Source of the DNA: Lates calcarifer | Taxonomy: Eukaryota > Chordata > Actinopteri > Centropomidae | Length of the DNA: 64,000 bases | Assembly (NCBI RefSeq): GCF_001640805.2 | Contig: NC_066843.1 | Span: 12,132,036-12,196,035, forward strand | Direction of reading: 5' to 3' | In this document: piece by piece, positions 24,516-36,200 of the stretch | How positions within the stretch are numbered: position 1 is the stretch's first letter | Layout of the letters: the number at the start of each line of letters is the position of its first letter | Translations under genes and position numbers: made by a program | Notes under the pieces: model-generated | What the model saw: only the letters and a program-made list of their open reading frames with translations | Databases searched by the model: none | Told to the model about the DNA's origin: nothing

Positions 24516-27500
24516 GAATGCATGTGTGTTGAGAATTGCTTTGGGTAACTGTCTGACTCTGCTTAAGTCAGCATAATTTTGTTCTGGTCACTGTAATTGT
24601 TTTGTAGGCAGTAGATTCTCAGAAGCATTTGTATCTGAATGCACAGAGTAGGCTACACAGAAATTGGGGCATCCTACACTGTGACTAATATTTTAATATA
24701 CAGAATATATTGTATTCATTGTGAATGAGACTTGGCTTTGCAGCCACACGCCCCCTGCTGAGCTCGAAAGACCCACATTTATGTAAATATCCTCTGACGC
24801 AGATCAAGTGGCAAACAGGCAAGAGTAACACTGAAGCACAGAGCTGTTTACCACTCCACTGTACTGTGTTATCGAAACAAAACAGAGATAAAGCTGATGG
24901 TCGCTGTCTCAGGCTTCCTAATTCAGTTTGACGTGTATTTAATGAGTTACAGGAATATAAAAAAAAGAGGAACAATTAATGTTGTGTCTCTGGCAGCAGT
25001 GAATATGTCAGAAGACAACTATCCAGTCAGAGAGGAGTGTGTAATACAGCGTGTTAGTGCTGGTTGGTGGATTTGGTTACCCCTTGGACAGAGACAGGCT
25101 AGCTGCTTGCCAGTTTTAAAGCTAAGCTAAGCTAGCCAACTGCTAGCTCCAACTACATATTATAAAGACAGGAGAATAGTATCAATCTAATCATCTAACT
25201 CTGAGCAAGAAAGCAAATAAGCATATTTAGCACAATGTAAGTCTTAGTGAAACAAAATTCACTACACTCAGTCTTTGTGGTTTCGTACTCATTCTGTTAA
25301 AAGTCCTTTTATGCTAAACGTACTGTACAGAGTTGAATATGTCAAGTTTCTTCTATCTGAGTTGCTTCTATGTGATTATTTTTATTCTATGTATTTTTAT
25401 TTGATATACCTTAAAGCTTGTACGCAGCAAATTTTCCCCATTGGGATAATTACTAACATATAATTTTCTAATGATAGTGTCAGTATGTACTCAAATAAAT
25501 CTCAGCTAAAACTGTAAAAGCGCCGCTGTATCATTTATTTTCAGATTACAATCAGCAGAGTTTTCACTGGCTCATCAATTACCATGCTGATTCTTCTGTT
25601 ATTAATTAACCATTCACTGGTTACAGAGCAGAGAGCTTCTTTTCTGTACCTGAACAGCGGTTGAATTACCCTGACTGCTTGCTTGATAAGCTCCTGAGTA
25701 ATGAGCCTTGGACCGTAGGTTCAGGGAATAAGAATGCCATCTCTGCTCTGTTAAATGACAAGAGAAGTGTCTGTTTCCCATTACCATTTAGAAATGGCTT
25801 TAGTCTAAATTAGCCTTGAGAATGGACCTCGATTCCACAGTGCCACATATCAGATTGGCCTTGGATCTCTGAGGACCACTTTGGCATCATCAAAACTGTC
25901 AAATTAACAGACACATCTACATAGACCCATCATTGATCAACACTTAGGCTTAATTGTTGTAAGATACAGATTTATTTTTCAGAACTGACCTGTTTAGTTA
26001 GTGCTGATGCAGAGTACACAGCACTTCTTTGCTGTTGGATCGTGTTTTATGCTTTCCACTCACAAGTTGTATTAGTTGCTTTCTCTGTCAGACTGTGTTC
26101 AATGGTCTATACTCAGTGTACGCTTTCAGCAACAGTTGATTCTATATGGCTTTGTTAAGTTTCACTGCTGGTTATTGCAGGTAGTGATCAGTCAGTTCGC
26201 TGCCTGCATTCTGTGTGGTTATTTATCTGCATAACATTATTTGAATTGCTTCCATTTGTCTGACTTCTGTGGTTATCCAGTTGCCAGCCTGCTGGTTCAT
26301 AGGAGAGCATTGAATGAGTCCCTGCTGTGAAGATAATTGAAACCCTGGTGGTATTCTCAAGGTTGCACTCACATACTTTGTCTCAGATTATGGCTATCCT
26401 GTTAAATCTTATTTTCTGTGTTTCTCCAGCTGAGAGCCTTTCTTTCAGGGTCTGGCTGTTCCTGTTTTCTCTCTAATGCATCATTTCAGAATCCTACAAT
26501 ACTGGCGTTACATTCATTGGTGTATTAAATTGTGGTTGGCAGGGTTAAGATCTTTTGGGGAACAATGTTTTTTCTTCTACATAATAAAACTGCTAATGGA
26601 CTACGTGACTGTTTACATGTTTGGATGTTTTGTGACCCTCTGATGAGTTGGTGGAGCGGGGGATTCAGACCTTAGTGCACTGGATTAGTGAAGCAGTGAC
26701 ACCAGAGAGATGTTATACAGCAGAGTGAGAGCTGGAATACACTTGCATGTACTTGATGCCTGCATATTCTGTGTTTGTATCTTTGTTCTGTCTGATATGT
26801 CTTGAAAATCTGTCTTAATGTTTCTGTTAAGTTCTCTCTCTTCACATTTTAACCTGCAGACCTTATACTACTCAGATTTCAAGTTTTTTCAACTACAAAA
26901 CTAAAGAGAACATCATAGATTTAATAGGCAGTAAGAGATTTTTCTGATTTTACCTGTAAACAAGTCTTGTCTTTTAGGTTGATGTTCTTTAAGGTAGTAG
27001 AGGAAATGAAAGAAATGAAACAGTGGTCCAAGAGGCCTTTCCTTGATGAATAACTGCAAAAGTCAAAGTCAAAACATACATGCAGGTTTTTCTTTTCTTA
27101 ACCATAACTTGGTGGAATAAATCACCTGCAGCCGAAAGCAGACTTGTCTGAAATACTCACAGGGAAACAAGGACAGAGAGAGCAGTGGGCCATCAAGGCT
27201 GCTGAAAGCCTCCGTTTCACATGTAGATAAGGCAGGCAAAATAAACTTCTCAAGACAATTAACTGACACTGTTACGTAAGGTTACGTACCTGAACAAACA
27301 TGCAGACAGAAATGGCCCGAATGCAATGGCTAACATTAACGATGTGGTAAACACAGGGGGTCAACAGTTTTCTATTTATAGTAGAGAGCTGGGCACTAAA
27401 TTAAGAGCAGCACAGGAACAGTTGGTCAGGTGACTGGAGGTTGTGGGAACAGAGGTGACAAATGGACAGGTGAGAAATGAAAGAGTCCTCGGGGATGGGA

Positions 27501-30172
27501 GGTGGGGGTAGAGAGTCCATGCCTTTGTCTCCATGACACAAGGAAAGCATTCAAACATAAAATAGCCTTTAACATTGACTGGAACTCTGCACATAGTGCA
27601 TGTTTATTAATTTAAAGGCACACAGTTGATAAAGGGCAGACACAAAGAGGGAGGTGAGCTGGGAAGAATAACAGCCTAACATAGTGATTAACAGGGTGAT
27701 ATGGCAGAGGCAAAGAGAACAGAAACAACTGACACTTTAAAAACCTCTGAAATTTAACAAATTATCCAGAGCTAAAGAGGAATATTTATACCAAAGCAGT
27801 GTATTATTTCTGTCTTTGTCTTTTGCCTTTTGTCTTTTTATATCTACATCTATAGCTGCTTGACAGTGTAAAGAGGGAAACAAACTCTGACAAAAGGATG
27901 ATAATACAACATCATGTCCATCCATCCATGCATCCATTAGCTACATCTGCTTATCCTTCAACAGAGAAATATAGACTAGATGATGCTATATTAAGAAATA
28001 GACTTCCACAAGCACTGTGAATTAAATGTATCCTCTCATTTAGTGAATTATCCCAATCCTAGAGGATAGTAGAAATGTCAGTAAGCGGATGTGTGTTGTA
28101 ACAAAGCAACATTTGTGAACATTGTTTTATGCCTGGGCCATGCTGCCTACCTCACCTGTGTGTAATGGCTTCCTCGCTCAACTGCTACATTTCACACGCG
28201 TGTATGTCCACACTGCCAGTGTTTGCTGCAGCAGAAATGAGTTTGCCTTTGATAATGGCCAATAATAGAGTGTCTGATTTAATTTTTATTATTAATTCAA
28301 TTGACCCTTGTTAAGAGCGAGCAACCACTGCCCTTCACCTTCAGTGACAGTGAAAGGTGGCAGTTTTATGTAATTTTTCTGGTATGAAGTCAACGCGAAT
28401 ATCAACAGATCCTTTCCCTGTCTATTTTCGCAAAGAACCATTGAAAAGTAGGCATGACACCAAAACTCTGAATGACTCTTATAATGGCTATTTTCCACAC
28501 TAGATGGAAAATCTCAAGGCTTGTAACACATTAGAAGCTCTGTACTCTTATGTCTGTCTGTCTGTCTTAGAAAGTATTTACCTCTGCTAGGAATACAGAT
28601 ATTGTCAAAAAATAAACAAGAATAGGCATACATGATCTCTGAGTGTGTAGTGTAGTTTTTCCATCTTGGTTAGGAGCCCCTTAGAGCTTGTTATACAAGG
28701 GTCTATTGTGGCTAAAACTTCATCATTGCTTTTATCTTTTTGAATTTAACATTCAAGCACTGTCAATAATGGTTCCACATCTTTTAAGCATTACATTAGA
28801 TTTGTATCACCTGCTTTATTGGTAGTTGCATCATGACTGGAATTTCAAATGAGTAAAGTAAAGCTTGTCTACATTACCTCATATTGTTGTGATGTTAAGT
28901 AGTGGAGTCAAGTGTATCTTTTTAACTTGTTGCAGGCATGGATGAATTGAACCTGCTGAACTTGCTTGGACAACAGTGATGTAAAAAACACACGTATGTG
29001 TTTGTGTGTGCTACAGAGCAGGCTGCACCACCAGTTTAATGGCAGGCTAACATCATTCATTTTATCAGAACAGGAAACTCTTAATCGTCCGTTCCTCCAT
29101 TTCTGCCTCTAGTCCACCTCCTCTCTTCCTGTACTGCTAAACCTTACTTACTGTCAACATCCTGTCAAAACAAGGAGGAACAATGGCTACTGAGAATAGA
29201 AGCTGTGCTGACACACTGTGAATGTGTCAGCAGAGTTATGGGACAGGTGCTAGAGGAGATGCAGCATGAGAGGGGGAGCAGCTGGGCATGCCACGCTATA
29301 ATGTGATCACAATGTATAAGGACACATTGTGCACTCTGACTGGTGATGAATTGTATATGGGATCATTATATGTAAATGGAAATTAATGCATCATTTGCTT
29401 CAGTTTGCTAAAATTACATAACTAAAAATGCAACCTCTTACTTAAAATAATATCATCAGCCATTTTGTTGATAAATTCAAAATGTTTGTTTCCCTTACAT
29501 TACACTGTCATTGTGGTGAAATTGATTCATTTACTGGTTTCTTTGTTTTCTCTACATTGTGGTTTGGAAAACATGACACTGTATCCTACTGGACACATTT
29601 ATATAGTCATACGTCATGCATCACCCTCCCAGTCTGTACAAAAAATAAGCGCAAACACATCCAAATAAATATGTGTTTGCATATGTGTAGCTTGGAGAAG
29701 CATAATTCCAGCTTTAGAAGTTTCCAACTTTGCAAACACAAAAAGGTTGTGTACAATACAGTGAATACAGACTCCCAGATATGCAATTGCGCAGTACTCT
29801 AAACAGATGCACACACTGATCATTACAGCACTGTTATTCTATTGAGGGTGGGGAACAAATGCGTGTACCACATATCAAAACGTTTCCTTTAGCAAAAGAG
29901 GTTTGACCGATTCACTCGATGAGCCAGCCGCATAATTAACATCTGAACCTTTGTAAGGGTTCATTTTCAGAGGGTAACAAGAAGACATTCACTCCATACC
30001 ACACCGACATAGACAGCTCCCAACTTGATCATCACCAAGATGCAATTAATTTGTGTAACTTACAGTTCTCTCTGCATGAGCCATTAACCTTCTCACATGT
30101 GGCTGTAAAGTTACTGTATCAAAGCTGCAACACGTCAAAGTGCTGCTTCACAGCAAAATCATCCTGTTCTTT

Positions 30173-30211
<39 letters not shown>

Positions 30212-33200
30212 GAATGTCCTTACCCATCTACAGTATGTGGGTGTATGCGCAGATACATGGTGTACATACTAGAATAACAGGTACAAGTGTCCCTGGTTGC
30301 TATAGGAACGTCAGCAGCTCACAGCTGATTAGAAATCTCTTTGATGATGAAGTGGGGCTTCTGTATGTGAGCAGTGAGCACATGTGTGTCGAGGTTTGTG
30401 TCTGTGTGTGTGTGTGTGCATTTGAACCCAATTGACCCACACAGCTGTTTGGCTGTTCCTTATAAGCAACAGAGAGGAAGGGAATTTGCTAAAGGGCAGA
30501 CATAATAATATAACATTAATTGTCATCTCACATTAAAGTATTTTAATCACAATATTTATGCACTTTTAATGATTTTTAATGTGTTTTTGAAAGACCTGAA
30601 AATCTAGTGAACAGCTGTTGGAAATGGGGCCTGTGTAGCTCGAAAGTTCAGCACTTCAGCATGGCAGTGGATCCTCCAACACAGCAGATGGTCTGTGTTG
30701 TATTAATGTGTGTTTACTATAACTTTGTTAGTCCTGGCATGTGAGTGTGTGTCTGTGTGTTAATGCCTTTTCTGTATTTTACCATTAGGGATGAGTTCCT
30801 ATAGCTGGCTCGATTTTGGGTCCACTTCCAAGTTGGTAAAATATCAGGATTTGTTAAGCCTGGCCAACAAATCGCTTATCAAATCTTTCATTCACATCCT
30901 CTGTTTGGTTGGACTGATGATTTATTCAAACATGATAACTCAACAACAGCAACATGGCAGGCCAGCTTAAATGTCCCCAAAGTTAACAAAACAAATGAAA
31001 AATATAATATTTGCAGGAGGGTATTTTCAACAAAGGGGGAAAAGACAAGTCTTTTGTTCCAAGTATTTATTCAACTGATGTTCAGTGAATGGTAAAGTAG
31101 AATTGATATTATTTTCACTGTGTTGTTTTTGCTTGAGATGTTATGGCTTCTACAGCTGCAGCACAGCCCTCAGTTGAGGATTGGAATGAGTGAGGACAGG
31201 GTTAATGAATGTCACAGAGCAGTGCCAAATATGTGGTGACACCCCTTCAACACAGCAGAATGTCCGCGCTTTCAGTTTGTTAATTATTGTAGTTTCTATT
31301 AGTGTTGCTCATGCTTGTCTGGTAATTGGTCCCTAAATCACAATTACCAATCACCAATTGTGTTAATGATGTGATTAGAAAGTTTTATCTTTATTCTTTT
31401 ATCTTGTTACACAGAACAGCTGAAATTTGTTTTGTTACTGCGTTGAGTGAACATTTTTTAATTATGAGTGTTCTTCATTCGCCACCAGACAAACTACTTG
31501 AAAAGCCTTGATATGGGAAGGACACACAAAGAAGACAAAAATCTGAAGTCCATTTCAAAAAACACCCTCCTCTCCCTTTGTGACTCAGAATCGGTGTATT
31601 TTGAGTAATCTTTTATCAGGCATTCTGACTGAAATCAGATCTGCGTTTAAACACTGCACAGATCTGTGTTGGTGGGAGCGTGCTGCCTCAGGTACTGCTG
31701 AATCATGAAATATGATCCAGGAGGTCTAGTTTGAGTAACACTTTCATGAATTTGAGTGCTTATCAGACACAGCAGAGGTTTTGTCCTGGAAGTTCACGGC
31801 AGCAAATATTTTATGTTTTTTTGCAGGATCACGTGATAAAATAAGCTTCTTTAACCACCCGCTTAAGGACCAGAAACCCATTTCATCTCACTATGAAGTG
31901 ATTATGGCGTTCTTCACCTTGTATCTCCTTCCTTTTCTATTTCCACTAACACTTTATGTCCAAAAAAATGTTTTTTTCATGCACATTCATCCCTGCCTGG
32001 TTTTGTGTGAGTCAACGTTCCCAGGCAGCTAGTCAGTGCCATGAGTGCAGGTGGCCAGCAGCATGGATCCTCTTCTCTCTCCCTGTGGTGTCTGTGGCTT
32101 CTGTCAGCAGACCCCTGTGATCTGAAGTTAGTCTCTCTTCTCCAAATTGTTATTTACATAATTGTGACTTTTCCAAGAGCTGCTTTTCCCCCCCCAGTTC
32201 TGCTTATCATAAAGTGATTTTTGCTTCACTGTCCATATATCACTGTAGTTTTTTCTTCACTTGACAAACATAAGACATGCTGACCTTGAAAATGCATTAG
32301 CACACAGTTGTTTGCATTAACACACTCACACATTCAGTTTTGGAGGCATTCCTCTGACTTGCACTATTCTTTGCTTACCCTGTTCATGCAGTATGTTACA
32401 GCTGTAGGTAATGGACACTGCTCTTACAATTAAATTCAGTCATTGGCTGCCTGTGAAGCTCGTGTTAGTCAGTCTGTGTGTGTTTGAGAGGGCGCTCTAA
32501 AACCTTTTTGCACCAGTTATGTAAGTACTATACGCGTTTGAGTCCATGCCTGCCATATTTCTTTCATTCACTTTTCAGTCGGCTCTCTGCAGTTAACTAG
32601 ATTTCTTAAACGTCACTGGCTTGAGGATGCCAGTTTCTTGGCCATGTCTGTATATGCACAACTTGATTTCTAATCGGCTTTTCACATGCACTTTACAGAT
32701 GCGCATGAGAAAGACCAGGCAGAAGAAGTACCATTATGACAGCTGAGATCATTACATATATCAGTGCTTTCTTGAATTAAAAGTATCTCCACCCATCGTC
32801 TGACTAAAACTGAAACCAACATAAAGTGTTCAGTAGAAGTCGAATAAGTCAATACAGCAATTTGACAAACATAACTCACTCCCACTATTATTTCTTTTTC
32901 TTTTTACATGTCATGACTTTATATACTTGTATAACATGTTTTCTCTCTCCGGGCCCTTTATTCAACACAGAGCTCACATCTCCTCACCTCACAGATTTGA
33001 ACTCAGACTCTAGTCTCGCACCACCAGCTGCCCTCAGTTCTATGGGCTATTTGTCAGCTGGTATATTGGAAGTCATGACACTGTGCAGTAGCCATGTCCT
33101 GTCTGACTGTGTGGTACTGGTGGTACAGGTGCTGATTTGGATGAAGACCTCTCTGAATTCAAGCTTCATAAGATTTTGACATTGTCCTTGAAACAGCAGT

Positions 33201-36200
33201 CTCAGTGGAAAAGGTGCATTGATCCAGATTTTAATGGATTCAAAGAAATTGTGCTGATTTAGTGTACATAATTTACCATTATCACAAAAACAAAAGCATA
33301 AAGACACATAAATGCGTACTACCATGACAGACACACACTCATTTTAAATCTAGCATCCACACAATAAAGGCCCACTGTGTTCATCTCCACTCTCCTTTCT
33401 CATCAGAGCTTTAATTCATCAAGTGTCCAATTTCTACCTGATTGAATACTGAGTGCTGCTGATGAAGATTCACTTGTAATTGTTTGCGTTTGAGCATCCT
33501 GCAGGTGTGTGTATGAGTGTGTGTGTGAGTGCACTTTGAGCAGGATACTGAAACACATCTTTAATATACAATAATTTCTCACAAACATAGATACAGATGG
33601 CTCTTGCTGTATTCCCCCTCTCTGAGCTACACCCATACTGAGCATTGTTCTCCCCTGGGTGCCTCCTCCGCCTGTGAGGGGAAGTGTTTCAATGAGCATC
33701 CTTCTTCTGTCATTACCATTGATCAGGTTGCAGTGTCTGAGGCCCAATTAGTCAGGCCATAATGTGATGTGCACCGCACTTCAATGAAAAGGGGCTGCAC
33801 GACTAGGTCTGAAATAACCACAATTATTTATCATAATTATTCTTTTGTCTATCATCATTTTAAATATACAGAAACAGCTGCCTTCACTTTTGTTGTCAAT
33901 GAATATATGAATGGGATGTTCTCTAAATATTCAAATCTTCTAATATTTAATTCTAAGTGTTTTTATTGGTAAAACCAACCTCTGTAATAATATGTCATAA
34001 TACCATATCGTCACCACAAATGTTCTCTGAAACTGGAAAAAAAAAAAAAAAAATTCAAGGATTAAACACCTTCATTGTGATTAATTGAGTAAATACGTGT
34101 AATAATAACATACAAAACTATTTAATAATCAAAACACACGTGTGTGTGTGTCTGTGTATGTACACACACATACATATATACATATATATATGAATATATG
34201 AAATATAATCTTGACTTCCATTGGCCCCTTTCCTAAAGGAGGAAACTGTTCTGATTTATTAATCTGTCACACAAAGAAACTGTGAAACTATGAGGATGTG
34301 AAAAGAGTCAAAACAAGGAAGAAGCCAAATGCAAAACTTAACATGTTTTTCTATTGTTACTCAGTCAGGGCACTAGTACTTGTGACCACTGTGAATGGCT
34401 GTATTTGTTCGGGCTGAATATACATATATATGTAAAATTCAAAAGTTGAGTTCATTTTTATTTATGTATCTCATTTAAAGTGTTTCATTAAGTCCTATTT
34501 GACTCTTCTCATCCTCCTGACTTCACCTTGTGCCAGTTTTGTTAGGAATGAGGAAGGTTGCATCTAACACAGCCAACCTTGAAGTCTCATATTTCTTTAA
34601 GAGTGATCACAGAGAACAAGACAGCTTTGACAGCACACTAAAATAACTAAAGATATGTACTTTAAAGTTATACTCGTCTTCTCAGGAGCAGTTTGCATCT
34701 ATGCACAAAGTAAGTATGACTATATTTTCTTATTACTGTTGCGTCTATTAGCTTTAATCTTAAAGACCAAAGAGGCATATATACAAGTTTATTTGTAAAT
34801 CTATTCATGAATTTGTTTGTTAACAGGGCTGTAACAATTCCCCAAATCAACCATTCAGTTCTGATCTCGATTTTTGAGCCATGGTTTGGTTCCATTTAGT
34901 CAACAGGGTTCTGTCTTCCCAGATACAGGATACAATATTGTAGACATTTGTATCATGGTTTTCAGTCTTGGTTTCAGAATCTTTACATCTCTAGTTAGTA
35001 TTGTATGTAACAATATAAACAGTTGTTGCTGAATTAATCTATTGATTATCATGTTTTGGCAGGAAGTCTTGAACTTTGTCACAGCTACGGATGCTTTAAA
35101 TCAAGCGATACTCACATCTCTATGACACTGGATGGTGATGAAGTCTACTATGCAGACTTTAAAAAAGGAGAACTCATTTGGGATACCAGAATCCCCACAT
35201 CTATGTATATTCCCAAGGCTTACGAATATGCAGTACATTACAGATTTACATGTAAGTATGAAGCGTACAGATGGGAATCAGACAAGTCTGCTGCAACAAG
35301 AACTAAAGGTAACTGATACTGAACATGCTGATGTTGACTGTTTACTTTTGACAAATATACTTTCAATTTTCTGTATTTTTTTGCAAAAATAGTGCTAAAT
35401 GGATAAACACTAAACTGTGTTGATTTAACTCTCAGAGGCCCCAGAAATCCTCATCTACCCCAGAGATGAAGTGATAGAAGAGGAAGAAAATACCCTCATC
35501 TGCTTCATCAACCATTTCTTTCCTCCCACCATCAACATAAAGTGGACCAAGAATGATGTAGAAGTAACAGTGGAAGATGCTTTCATCAAAAGCTTACCTA
35601 ATCCCGATGGGACGTTTTATGTTTTCTCACACCTGAACTTTGTCCCGAAAGAAGGAGACATCTACAGCTGCACTGTGGAACATGAGGCACTGGACAAGCC
35701 TCGGACCAAGTTTTGGGGTGAGAACAAAGAAGCTTAATGTTATATAGTATCTTAATTTTCTCTTGACTGGCCTCATGGAGATGTAGGAATGAATCTGAAA
35801 TCACTTTAAAATTTGGGTTTTAATTTTTCTGTTGTCCTCCCCAGAGGTTGACACAGACGAGATGAGTATTGGTCCAGCTGTCCTCTGTGGACTTGGCCTA
35901 AGTCTGGGACTTGTTGGAATTGCTGCAGGAACGTTCTTTTTTGTGAAAGGAAGTCAGTATCAGGGACTCATGGACTCTATCGCCTAAAGCAGATGTCATC
36001 TACAGCATATATGATCACATAATCCCTGGTTTGTTTCCAGCCTTTGACATTTATTTCATGTCTTTTCTCCTGTCTCTCTTGATACCTCTCAGTGGTCCAC
36101 AATCAAAAATGGCTGTAATACCTTTAAAAAAAGGAAATGTACATGAATCAAACTGAGTCACTTATACATCTGTAATTCACTGAATTTCCTTTCTCCCTTT

